A stretch of 64,000 nt of DNA from Balanoglossus misakiensis (Eukaryota; Hemichordata). This document shows, in pieces, positions 51,701 through 64,000 of this stretch. Location: assembly GCA_040954595.2 (NCBI GenBank), contig CM082594.2, positions 9,982,001 through 10,046,000 on the forward strand. The letters run 5' to 3'. The number at the start of each line of letters is the position of its first letter. The first letter of the stretch is position 1. The notes beneath the pieces are model-generated. The model was given only the letters and a program-made list of their open reading frames with translations, had not been told where the DNA came from and made no database searches. Made by a program: the position numbers and the translations under genes.

Positions 51701-54700
51701 GTTTACCTGCAGAGAGACTCTTTCATGTGTGGAAGTGTGACTGTGATAATGCTCTATATGTGTACATTTCTTCACCCACACCAGTTGGTTTTATGTAATT
51801 CCCCTGTGAGCATGTTTGTGTGTTAGCACGTTCCAGCAACATTTGCACCTACTGGCAACTTTGGGCTGTCTGCACACACCTAATGAACAGGTATGCCAAC
51901 AGAAGAGAATAAGACTTTGTAATGGGAATGACTCAGTGCAAATCCTGTCCTTAATTCCCTGAGGTCAAATGAGTCCAGCTAATCTTATCACCGGATTCGA
52001 TCAGGTTATTCGCTGTTAAAAGGTGCAGATTTTCCCATTTTCCAGATGGAAGACTGCATTGTGGTTGTATGGTAACAGAGTGCAGCCCACTATTGTGTTT
52101 GATTTCCCTATGATTGAGTGCACGCAGAAGAAAGCTACTTCACGTGGATGAAACGATGCTTTCAAATGCTACATAAGAATGGGCGAACAATACTGTGGAA
52201 GCGAAGTGTAGCTTTGTCAGGAAGCCAGTGAAAAATTGCCTTCAGTATACAGAACACAGTTTTCTGGTCAGTATAGCAAGACATGCACATAGTACATATT
52301 TACTTGGACGAGTCACTATTTTTTTCTGGCACAATCTTGAATTTCTTAAGACTCTAACGAAAGTATAAATCTTAATCAAGTGACATAGTCTTAAAAGACT
52401 GATGCTCTCCCTTAAGATTTGTTGCATCCAGATTACAGAATGATATTAACTTACACAGTGCATTATCGAAGAATACCTTCAGGTGAATTTACACTCTTGT
52501 CCACGTCTGAGTGATCTCAATTTCACAATCTGCTTTCTATCTTTCTTTCAGTTTCCACACTGTCTTTTTCCCCAAGTGGGAAGATGCATCTTCATCTTGT
52601 GAAAGTGTCTACTGCTGGAACTACACATGGCTTCTCGAGGCTTTGAGGTATCTTATTTTCATGCAAGACTAATAACCTGCAAGTACAGAACACATTAACA
52701 ACCACTTCCATCTCATTGCTGAAATGTCTTTTATTTTGAACTACTCTTTTGCATTTAACTAGCATTTTTATGCAGAACTCTTTGTGAAGATACTCCTGAA
52801 CCAACCAACCAAACAACTCATCAAAACCATCACATCAAAGAAGAGCTACAGAGTGAGAGAGAAATTTCCATCCACTGGGTACGCTAAATCAACCCAGCAC
52901 AGTCTTTAATTTACGACTTGTGTAATTAAACGAAAGAGGTGTACTGCCTTTATTTTGATGGAACGACACGAGAAGATGGATGACATAATAAATGTGCTCT
53001 CTCACAGGAAATGTGGCTGCTAGGTATAATTTACCTGTCTAGAACATCATCACAACCGAGGAATCTAAAATGAATAAATTTGTTTTTGAGACACAGTGAG
53101 AGAAATATGAACTGATAATGTACATTTATTGCTGATCATAAATTCATAAAATACTCGACAGGAATGAGAAATTCTGAAAGATGAATTGACACAGCAGAAG
53201 TCTGCTAAGACTGATCAAATGATAATTGCTGTTGTGCTGTGCTGCACATCACTTGTTTTGAATATCACACGGATGTGCCATCTGAGACGACTATCTGGTA
53301 AATCTCCCTAACCAGGCGGCAACAAAGACCACAAGCTGGTCTGAAAAGCCAGGATATAGTCTTGCTGTAAAGACGGAACTTCCATTGAAAATTGTGATTA
53401 AATTACACTGAAGGACGAGGCACCTGGATGAAGAAGGATGCAATCACCGTAGCATCTCGCATTATATTGCAGACCAGACGTCTGGGGCAAAAGATGAAAA
53501 AAAATACAACAGTGGCCATTGAGACAGTACCATCTGATAAAATGTGTATTAAATTGACAGTGCTTTTACATTGTATCTTTAAAAGGTGGGATGACAGCAA
53601 AGAATAAAGACGAGAAAAATAAAGCAAGCCATATTACCGAAGGTAATGGAGACTCTCGGTAATCAATATTGCATGAGTTGTTGGATAACAAAGAAATGGT
53701 TTAATACTGATGAAAAATTTCACTTAAATGAGGCAATTCATCGATGTAGATGACATGCAAGTGTCAAAAGGGTTTAAGATGGTCATTATTTCCATACAGG
53801 TCAACAAGAAAAAGCTCTAAAGTTAAATGGTACACTATTATAAGAGCACACCTGCTTCAAACATGAGACGTCGGCCATATTGGATTTAGCAGGTAATGAT
53901 CAGTATGTATGCATCCACCAAGGCAGCCACTTTCTCAAGGGCTTTCCAGGGGTTACAATTAGTCTTATCTTTCTCAAGTTTCCATAAAGTTAATGTGGTA
54001 CACAATATGGCAAAGTAAAACATGTTTTCTGCCATGAAGTTGATGCAATGAATAGGAAATGTGTCGTAATTTATTCAAATGTTGAGGGACAGTTGTCAAA
54101 CCAATACTCTCATGTTTGTTGTGATAATATTGAACATTGTATGATTTACAGGCAATGGTCTGATGATGGCATAACTTTATTGGTACTAGTAGATTAAAAC
54201 CAACCCTGGCCCTAGATATATTATTCAATATAATTTCTGATTAAACAGGCACACTGCCATGATGTAATTGACTGAGAGAATAACTTGGTTCCACCATATA
54301 TTCCTAAACCAACCATTCTTTCTTTACGTTCATTCCATTGGGTTTGCTTCACATATTCACTCAGTTGACACAATAATTTGATAAGCTATCATTACAGTTG
54401 GACCCTCGGATGGTTGTCGATTGAATTAGCTGCCAGTGCTGTACATGTAGCTATTACAAGGAAAAAGCAGCAAATTGCGCGAGAGTAATCAACATGAAAA
54501 GTGCTCTGAACTACATGTATAACCTCAAAACTAATGCATTAGAAGGAAAGTGAGAACAGGACTCCTGTGGGAGGTGTGCTAATTAATAGCAATCTCATGA
54601 AGTAGACATTTCAATAATCAACAATCTTACCACAGACACCTTCACATCCATGCATAATGAGTTCATGGTATGCTTGTATACCGGGTATATTACTGGGCGA

Positions 54701-57700
54701 CATCATGTAAAAATATGGTGCAGGACTAGGACTAGTTTCCATTTCTCACCAAAAATATATACACTCTTGTACCAGCCATGATAACCAGTGCATACATGTA
54801 CATGTATGTGGTACACTATTCGGCAATGTTTATCAACATTTCAAAATACATGATGATGTACATTGTACGCATCTTGCATGTCTTGATACATGTTTGCCCC
54901 TGGGTAATGGCTTGCCATGCTATGTTACAAGCCAGAGATGAAATCCTGAAATCTGTTCTGATTTTAACAAGCCGCGTAGCAGAGGTATTGGCCTTATTTG
55001 TGCAGACTGTTCTTTTTTGTTGTTGCCGAATTACCACTCTGAAATGTCAACCCCCCAGAAGATATTTTCTTTGATGAGCCTTCATCCTTGATCAGTTCCA
55101 CCAGGCTCCCCTGCCTGCAAAGCTATGTTCAAGTACTTTGCCGCAACAGTCCCGCCAAAGGGGCAATGATATGGTTCTGTCTGACTGAACAGATACACAG
55201 TAACAAACAGTGGGAACAGTAGCCGGCATCATATGCCAGCGTTGTGCTGGAGGGCATAACCGATGAGATATTGCCAATTTGCGGGAATCCGGAACGGCAG
55301 CCAATACAGACATGAAAACTTTGCAGTTAGCAGTGCGTTCAATATTGGTGCATGTCTCCATCTATCACGTCCCGTCTGAAGGGGTAAAGGTTGTCAAGAG
55401 ATGGATGACAACCATCTAGTTTGGCTCCCCAGTTTCCTAATCTCACTGTCAAATGAGCACTGACATTTGGTCCTTCTCACACACTTAACTGTAATTGCTC
55501 CATTCTTTGATTATTGTTGTACATGTTGCCTTAACCTTTTAAAACCCCTATTCTGCGGCAATTGTGAAATAATAGAACTCATTCTTTGGTATGACTCAGG
55601 TACCCTTTCATCACAAACACTCTGATTTGCAGGCAGACACATTTCCAGAAATCTATTATGTAAATCAGGATCATGGCCTTTCACATAACACATTTGCATT
55701 TTACTAGATGGACTAGATGAATTGTAGAACACAATCTGCTATTAAAGAACTTTGGATGCCACATGTAACATGGCATAATCTGTTGCAAAATCAGAGTGCC
55801 TGTACCCCAGTAATTCTTGACTTTCATGAACAGCACATAACCGTACATGTGTGCCGTCCAAATTAATAGGATTCTGATATTAATGCCAACCTGATTGGTA
55901 CTCAAAGAAGTCTTGACGCCTACCAAAGTAATGTTCAGGTCTTACACAGGAGTCTTAACTGCAATAACCTATAAAGTCTAAGTCAGTCTTTAAGAACAGA
56001 GACACCGGCAAGAGCTCTATGGTGCCAGAGTTGCTGGTGTTGGACTGAATTTCAGATCAGAACGTCACCGGTGTAAGTGCGAAAATCTTCTGGTAAACCG
56101 ATTTGTATTATCAGGGTTGAGATGGTCGAAATCCCTCAAAATTACGTAGGATTTTCTTGGACTTGCCACAGAAGTTTGATTCACGAAGTATAATTTTCAT
56201 ATCATCCTCAGGGTAACTTTTGTAGCTCTGGATTCCCCATGATGGCCCTGTATGTTTTATATGGGAAAATATATGCAGGCTCTTCGCAGTTGATCAGCAT
56301 AAAAAGGTGAACATAACATGGTCAGACAGCCTCTGCAGGGACTTTCCTCAACCTTTAAAAAGGGCCCATCGATCTTGTCAGAGTCCACATGTACAGAATA
56401 CAAATCGGCAAACATTCTCCGAAGGAAATACCTCCTTGGGTAGTTTAAAGTAGCTACAAATGTGCTTAGATGTCTGCCACTGTAAGTCAAAGAGACTGGC
56501 GAAGTCTTGCTTTCATGCTTTCTGTTTGGTGAAGATACTGCTCACGTCACTCACAGATCGCCGTCGCCAGAAAAATTGACGTCGAGATTACATGTGAATG
56601 AATTAGTCATTAAAATAAATCAAGTTTTACAATCTTCTCAAAATTATCTGTTGGAAAACCTCAAGGTAAAAACACACACAGGCTGCAACATTCTTGTCTT
56701 TTCAAAAGTAACAACATGTATAAATTTACCATCCCATTGGATTTTCAGTTCTTGCAAGAAACAGCAAGAAATTGGATTAACCATCATACATGCCGTATAT
56801 TTGTAATTAGATTAGATCGAATCCTTCTCGTATGCCTCAAAATATTCGGAGAAATTTAGAAAATAGGCTGGTCAGTATTGATGCTAATTGAGTTGATGGT
56901 GGAGGCAGACATGGCGGCTCCTATTTATTGTGACTTGGAACATCATCGTGAATAATAAGCCTGTTTAAATTTATGGGCTGTCTTCCCGCTTTCTTGCAGG
57001 CAAATCTAATTTCAGAATAGCTACTGAGATATTTGAACGCTACACAGTTGTGAAATCAGATGTTACACGTGTAGTAATTACTAAATTCCATATTGGCTGC
57101 CAATTTGAATAGAAAACACCTGTTTGGTAACACCTTACCCGGGCCCTCCACTACGGAGGCAAAATGACAAACAACATCAAAGAGCAGGAAAGATGGAGCA
57201 TCCCTGAAGAATAAAACAAACAAACGCACAATTTTCATATTTTTGTTCACCAAATCACTCTAAGACCAATATGGTAACTCCTTGAAGTGACAATTGGCCA
57301 TAGCAGGTTTTTTCTCTGTAAGTATTTGAATAATTTTCAAGTTAACCATTCCAGAAATATTAAATAGGACATCCATGCACTGAAAAATGCAGTAATTAAC
57401 TGTTCTTATTAGGACATGAATACCAGTGTACACATACCATCATCTGCATAATTACTTTTTTTAAATATCAATGCTTTAATGAAATAGCCTTGAAAAATTG
57501 TCAATGCATAAATCAGAGGTTGGTTAATGACTATGAAGGAGTAATTGTCAAATTTTGGCACAAACTCCGGAAATTATCTCCTGTTATAATTAACAGAGTT
57601 CAGAGTTTCAAGTAACCTTCTCGAATGACTCGTCCAGAAATTATATACCAGAATAACACTGCATTCAGGGTATTCAATTGTGCTTAAAATGGAACACATG

Positions 57701-60700
57701 TGATATTTTTAACTTACATGTAATGACAGAATTTCATGATACTTTGAAACGGCTTGGAGTTTGATGTGTGAGAGTTATTAATAAATGAAAATTCAATTTC
57801 CACTTTAATCACTTTGATTGATTTTTGTTTGGTATGTGTAGACTGAGCACCGATACGTTTAATACTAGACAAGGTTTCCTAAATTCTAAAAATACTTGGA
57901 TGATTCAGTTCAATGTACAATGGTTTAGTAATGAGTCTAGCTGGTTTTCATAATTTTGAATTACTTGTTTCGTATTAAGTGTATGTATAGTGGTTATTAA
58001 CTATGTTTCATGGCAGTACAGTTAAAACGTAGGGCTCAGAGCTTGTTTTTCAGGAAATTCTATGCTGTCAAACATCAAACACACCCTGATTGTGATGGGA
58101 AAACATTCCAAATACTGCACTGTACCATCTGGGCAGGACTCTTCATTTACATTATTGGAGACAGTCTGCCGGCTGCTATGAGTACTTATCATGAATCAAG
58201 TCTGGATACTCTACAGAATACACACAAATCGTACGGCACAATACTTCAAAGCGCAACAAGACTTCAACGATAGTCTCATTGAAACCTTTTTACACTTTAT
58301 CGGATGCATACTGAAATATGTGACATCCAGTTGAGCATACAATGTATGGGGCCATCTTGGAGTAAAAACCCTTCTCAAGTAACATATATATTATTCTGTT
58401 CAAAAGAAAAGGTCACAATTTTATCATCAAATCAACATAGGAGTATTCACCATCTAGCAATAAAGAAACCTACACCTATTTGTATTGAGAACATCTGCCA
58501 CAGCATACTACAATACAAATTCTATTTATGGTCCCTATATCATATTTTAAAATGCCAAATGTATTCTGCATTAGGGTCATGAAAATGGCACAAGAGGTAA
58601 GCGCAGGACATGCAATTGTTCTTTTTTTGTCCCGTTCCAGTGATCATCTGGTACCATATTGAAACGATAACGGTATGATTGTGTCAAAATGACTACATTT
58701 GTATTGTACGTTAGGATAATTCAATACATTGTGGATGTGTGCGACAAAATCTCTATCTTGAAAACATCATTATTCTCACAGCATCATTATGACAGTACAT
58801 TGCTTAATCTCTGCACGAACCCAGTGAATCCAAAAGATGATATCTAAAGATGTGTTGCTTGCTACATCTACATGTATGTACGTAAATTGGTGTGGTAGGT
58901 CTGGGATCGAATCACGTAAAATTCAAAACGATTTTCTGTCATTTTGTACCCTGGATATACTGCTGCCTACCAGTCAGCCTTTTGAAACGGGTGTTCCTGA
59001 GGCTCTTTTGCAGTGAAATTACAATAACTACAATGTACCATGTACCTTTCATCAAAATGTCAAACATAAAGCCCTGATAATAACGAGGAACACGCCCATT
59101 ACATGTGAACTTATTTCATTCTTTCTTTGGGGAAGGTCAGCCCATTTTATCATACATGATTGTTCAACTGGTATATGGCAGGTACATGTATGCCATTCAG
59201 ATGTTTCAGTACAGTTTCCACTCCCCAATCTTGTGCCTCATAAAGTTCAAAACCTTTCCACACTGCCATGGGCTTATCATCATGACCAGTTGTAAACTAG
59301 AAATCCAACAAGTGGTTAATTAGAATTGGATCAGTTCAATTAGAGAAAATTAAAAAATGATCTCAACCGTGACAAAAATTTTTTTTACCATCAATGAATT
59401 TTATCACAATAATACGAATAGCCATATTTATGAACAATATTCTCATTTCAAAATATATTTGATGATGAATGTTTGTACTTTTCAAAATTTCATTTCACAT
59501 GAAAAACTTTGAACAGGACTGCATTCAAAAATATCTTGGGTCAAATGGTTTAGTCCAGGTGATCATTATTTTCGTGTGGCGTATGTATGTTAATCGTTTC
59601 TATTTTCATTTTAGGTGAACCACACCCTATGGATACCTGACACAGGACTTAACCATTAAATTTATTTTACAATTTCACTTGGAGTAAAAACTTCATCAAC
59701 CAAATCCAACTACCGGTAGATATTACATATTTTCTACTACATATTTTCCCTGTAAAGTTTGGGTATACATTTTATTTTGATAAATTCATGGCCAGTGAGG
59801 CTTTGTCAGCAATTAACATGTAACCCCAGACATGACAGAAAATCTATTTTTATCAAAACACTACCATCAGTTCGACCAATGTCAGCCACAATGGATGAAT
59901 TCATCAGAGCTGAAACTCCAGCATGCAGAAAGCAACATTTTTCCTTCTTTGAGTCAGAGCCTTTTAAAAACTTGAATATACAGAATTTACATAGTTTTAA
60001 AAACATGTTTTGGACTACTACATGTAACACAAGTAAGAAAGTAATACTTTTCATACATTTTACAAAATACAATTTATGAAACTATTCTGGTGTTTCTCGC
60101 TGGCTATACCCAGCATGTATTATTTAACGTTCTAAAAAGTCACCTTATATGAACCTACCTCACTCGTTTTGGAGGCTTCATTTTGTCCAAATTGCGGTCA
60201 GCTCAAATTACCTGCAGTGGAATATCAACCAGCTAGGTTCTGGATGTTTCGAGACCAGCAACAGGGTTCCTTGATTATGTGGAAATTTGCATAAATTTGA
60301 ATGCCTGGATACAATTTGCTGGCATTGTGACTGTTATAGGGAAAGTGGTTGTAGGCGTCCAACACCAATTGTGACCTACAGTTTATGGAGCATGCAAATG
60401 AGTCATAAATAATGAATACAAATACATACCCAATTTACATATTTTCCTAATAATATTAGACCAGCATAGATTCTGTGCCGCGGCTATCAATCAACTAATG
60501 TTCATTTTCAAGGAAAGATTAAAAAAAAATTCACATGACCAGAAATATTAACACGGTCGGAGTAACACACCTGCCCTGTTTGATGATGCAGTAACAAAAC
60601 TCATCAACTGAAGCGTTTTAAACAAACTATTTCCTAACTGATTCACTTTCATACAATGGTAGGCATACGGCATGTTCTAGTCAACACAAACCCTGATGAA

Positions 60701-62691
60701 TTTTCCAGGTGTCGAAAACCAACACAACTAATACATTACACTGTCTAATAGTCATGGTCCTTTGGACATCATTTATCGCTTTACATGCATGAATGACATT
60801 TTTCCTCAAGGCAAAAAATGTCATCAAAGGGATGACTCTCTGGATTATTGAGATCAATAAAATTTTAGGTTTAGAAACCAATGATTCAATTAAGAAAATG
60901 TTTCCTACATCATACAACTGGCAGCTATAGTATAAATGTATTGCCATTTTATTTCCAAAGCACCCAATATCAATTTTAATACCTTCTTCATTATTAATCA
61001 AAGATGGATTGAAATTTTCTACAAGTTGTCCTCATTTTTCATAACATACATATATTGCCAACTCTTTGAAATTGGTAAAACTGAAAAATATATCTAATGA
61101 CACTCCCATGTACATGAATAGAAGTACATCAGAGCAATCACTTTCACTAAACAGTGTTCAGTGTACCATTAAATGAAAAACTAATATATCTAAAAGTTTT
61201 CTCACATCTAATGCTACTTATCAATCTCTCCTCACACCGCAGATATTACAGCAAACAGTCAATATTTGAGTGGTTGGTCCAAATCTCTACAGGAAGCCAA
61301 GATAATCTGGAACTTCATAAAACACTTCCAGTCACTCTGAGTCATTCTGATTGCATAAGACACTCACCGATATCAATTGCATAATATGATATTTTCTGAA
61401 GAAAACAGAAAGCATCTCATTCAAAACTGAAAATATTGATTATCCAAAAGTCATAATGATTACTAATTGTACGCCATTGTTGTTTATAATGCTCTCATCA
61501 ATTCACTTTACTTATCTTCACAAATGTATTGTAGCACTCATTAGTCATTAGCTCATAATGTGTTGTTTATTTGTTTTCACATGTTACTGTTTTCCAACAA
61601 TGATACTAATTAATAGGACATTGTCCCCTTTTACCAACATTTAAACATGCAGTGATTCGGATAATCATTGGTATTAGAAGATGCTGGCCTATTTCATCAT
61701 TTTTCACCATTTCATCAACAGGAATGCTTTTAGCAATGCTCAGTGAAATTGTGCCATATTTGTTCTAGATTTTAAAAAACCTTCAACATATTCAAACATT
61801 AGCCACATCACTGATCTGGCAACGTGATCAAATGAAACTCCATAAAATGTCCTTTCCAGTAAAACCTTCAACCACCATCCATAAAATGTTCAAGAAAACA
61901 TCCTTCAACTGTCCTTACATAAAAACACACTGTGCATAAAGTTGCTTCATAAATTTCTATTTGTGTACAAGGCTTCTGACTGCTACCGCAAACCATGGCA
62001 TACTTGTAAGCTCTCTGACCGAACCAAAAATAACATCTTAATGAACTTTGGGTGCAATTAATAGGGCTGACTCCTGCACAGTTTGAACTCTGTAGGATTT
62101 TCAAGGTTACATTTTGATACACATATTTTCATATTACATTAAACACAGTGATATGTGTATAATGAGTGGAATTTGAAATGGTAGAGTGCTACTGACCACA
62201 TGTGGTGTTACTGCTCTGCTTCTGTTGGCCACAGAACGCAAACATGTGACACTCGCGTACCCAAATGTACAGTGTATATATAATATACAAACTATTCACT
62301 ATAGAAGCAGAGGTTAAATAAAATACACTTAATCTTTCATAAGGAAAGCTTAACAGTAAATCCGACTTTTCAATCACAAGTTTACAAAAATGTACATCCC
62401 TTTTTAATTGAATAATTCATAAGTCAACTATGTATTGTACTTCACATTTTCAATCTGAGAAAAGTAGACGCACGGTTGTCAGATGTTTGCTGTGTTATCA
62501 CGAGGAATTAATTCTATAGACGAGCACTGACAAAGGCTGTATACAATGTAGAATACATGGCGGTACAACACAGAGAACTGCAATAGACCTGAAGGAGGCA
62601 GTGGGATCAACAACGCAGGATAGTCGTGCTTGAATCACCATTCTAGTCGTTTCTCTCTGTGGCCATGACAATCAAGGCACAATGTACTTAC
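45751..62691 (-). other. Long first intron of APC (about 17 kb, inferred)
   Basis: No gene is recognised between the first coding exon and the candidate 5' exon at 62.7 kb. The region is AT-rich with scattered catgta-type simple sequence, a TACAG microsatellite (49,447-49,566), two GCGATCGC palindromes near 48.6 kb, and a GC-richer coding-like patch at about 55.1-56.5 kb. All open frames I inspected are short, lack splice context and resemble no family. That this is a single intron depends on the 62.7-kb exon being real. Confidence 0.5.
49447..49566. repeat. (TACAG)n microsatellite, about 24 units
   Basis: An uninterrupted 5-bp unit runs for about 120 bp. The motif GTAC inside each unit is self-complementary, so the tract can form slipped hairpins. 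An antisense frame reading CTVLY repeats is spurious. Confidence 0.97.
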
Positions 62692-62732
62692 TTGTGTTTC
62701 CTCTTGAAGAGCAATTCTCTCATCTTCATCAT
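62692..62732 (-). CDS. APC: Candidate 5' exon of APC with possible N-terminal extension
   Basis: On the minus strand a strong donor (CAA then GTAAGT) is at 62,692/62,691. Upstream of it ATG ATG AAG ATG opens a 41-nt frame. Spliced to the acceptor at 45,751, this frame continues through TTT AAG AAG into the conserved APC ATG, giving a 17-residue basic extension (MMKMRELLFKRKHKFKK). The exon's 5' limit is unknown. It may instead be wholly untranslated if the internal ATG is used. Confidence 0.4.
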
Positions 62733-63500
62733 CTTGTTGCCGTGTCGGTCCACTTTCATCAATATACAGTGATTTCGTCAAGTGCTCTCCCAAGTAGTTT
62801 TTTTAAAAAGTGTGTAATATTGGCAAGATTCAAAGGCACATCGTCCGAGTCAATCAACTTATGGTAGTTAACTAAACACAGTCAAAATCACAGTTTCGCC
62901 ATCACATAATGTTTCTGGAGTCATAGTAGAGCAAAGCAGCAAGCATAGTAATAGCACACAGAGAATACTGCACTCGGGGTATCTTAGTCATCACAATTCA
63001 CACCATCCAGTGACTACGGTGTTTCCACGTATGAATCACAGTACACAAAGTAGACAGTTCATAATGACATCTGACGTATCCTCCTATTCGGGATGACAAC
63101 TTTCGGCGCGGACACATCCAAAAACCAAAAAAACCAAAGCAACACCTGAGTTTGAGAACGGCTGTCAGTTCCCAAACACTTCAAATAAAATACCGCGTCT
63201 GAAAACCCCGGCTAACTCAATTACAGGGGCTGCTCTTTCCTGGCAGGGTATCTTTGCATTGAAATCAAAGCGAGAACAGAAAAGCCAATCGAACCTCTTT
63301 TCAATCTTGCTCCCCCCTCAAGTGATAAAACACAGTAGATTTACCTATGAATAAGACGTGGTGTCTTATTGCAACTAGGGCACTCGCTCATTTGTTTCGG
63401 CCATCCTGATTGGCTGGCTGACTGGGGGCCCTCAAACTGGCAGCTGAGAAAAGTGTTTCGATCTCCACGTTGAGAATAGCCTCTTCTAAAGGAGGCACTT
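62733..63500 (-). promoter_or_regulatory. Candidate APC promoter region
   Basis: The stretch upstream of the candidate 5' exon is less AT-rich than the intron. It holds CCAAT-type motifs on both strands: CCAATC in the plus strand near 63,285, and ATTGG on the plus strand (CCAAT on the minus) near 63,408. A cggcgcgg segment lies near 63,105. No TATA box is certain, and the start site is not visible. Confidence 0.3.
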
Positions 63501-64000
63501 GCCTGATATTAATAGCTTTGCCAATGGGGAATTTCTAGAGTGCCAGAATATTCACAATGCTTCACTGGATTGGGTATTATAACACTACAGCTCATTAAGC
63601 GTGGCGAGCAATAACTTTGAATATTCAAATCAGAGGATGTTGTTGCCATAGCAATTGCCATAGTCCAATTTCCAACACAGGTGGCAGTGTTCGTATCTGC
63701 TGCTCGCGGTCTTTCTGCTGTGCACCATGCTGAACTACTACCCACATAGTTTGCCATGTATGTGTCATTGGAAAGAAGAAAAGGGGCACATTAGCCTTCC
63801 AACTATGGAGTGATAATCCATGTAGTTCATAATAAAATTTCTTTGTTGCATATTTATGGCGACATAAACCTTGCCAGTTTTTGAGTTCTAGCAGCTGTTT
63901 GCAAGGACGATAGCCTTCCTGATCACACATTACATGTATGACTATTTTAAAAATTGCATGCCTCATTCGTAAGTTTCACTGAAATGGTGCCACTCTCTTT
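63501..64000. other. Unannotated flank
   Basis: No supported gene, repeat or motif. Minus-strand open frames here are short and have no recognisable similarity. Confidence 0.5.

Noticed and set aside
58010-58273. An 87-aa plus-strand frame in APC intron 1
   Set aside because: No splice context, no recognisable similarity, and isolated in AT-rich sequence.

Overview
The window is animal nuclear DNA: genes are split into many short exons with consensus GT/AG splice sites, introns are long and AT-rich, and the proteins are metazoan (APC, SRP19, a VPS4-type AAA ATPase, a type-B carboxylesterase). Domain content and gene order suggest a bilaterian, plausibly a marine invertebrate such as an ambulacrarian, cephalochordate or lophotrochozoan. 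I cannot name the species from sequence alone.

Layout. Positions 1-10,420 are a tandem satellite with an 87-bp period (about 115 copies). It has higher-order blocks of 1,740 bp and 784 bp and ends in decayed monomers and a short palindrome. At 10,711-14,292 (+) lies a seven-exon secreted, probably GPI-anchored carboxylesterase/cholinesterase-family gene (616 aa). Its last 867 bp are duplicated in tandem (13,608-15,340). At 15,872-20,056 (+) is a ten-exon gene for a 429-aa divergent VPS4-like ATPase with an MIT-type N-terminus. SRP19 (21,490-22,686, -, 159 aa) and an unrecognised 452-aa charged coiled-coil protein (22,888-25,836, +, 11 exons) diverge from a 201-bp shared promoter. The rest is dominated by APC on the minus strand: 11 coding exons at 27,334-45,740, 3,285 aa, with a 6.8-kb terminal exon. 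A candidate 5' exon lies near 62.7 kb, which would make intron 1 about 17 kb.

Biology. APC is the Wnt-pathway scaffold that captures Axin and beta-catenin; this copy retains the oligomerisation coil, Armadillo domain, 15-aa-like repeats, eight 20-aa repeats, SAMP motifs, a basic domain, an EB1-type motif and the C-terminal PDZ ligand. APC and SRP19 lie in the same order and orientation as in vertebrates, an old microsynteny, but here an opposite-strand coiled-coil gene sits between them. SRP19 serves co-translational targeting, and the VPS4-like protein is expected to act on ESCRT-III. I see no sign that the genes form one pathway.

The most unusual items are the satellite with its higher-order structure, the recent 3'-end duplication of the esterase, the divergent VPS4 paralogue, the unidentified coiled-coil protein, and APC features (eight 20-aa repeats, a degenerate third SAMP, a PAGRG-repeat insert, a fused Armadillo exon). 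No CRISPR array, rRNA, tRNA or intact transposase was recognised.
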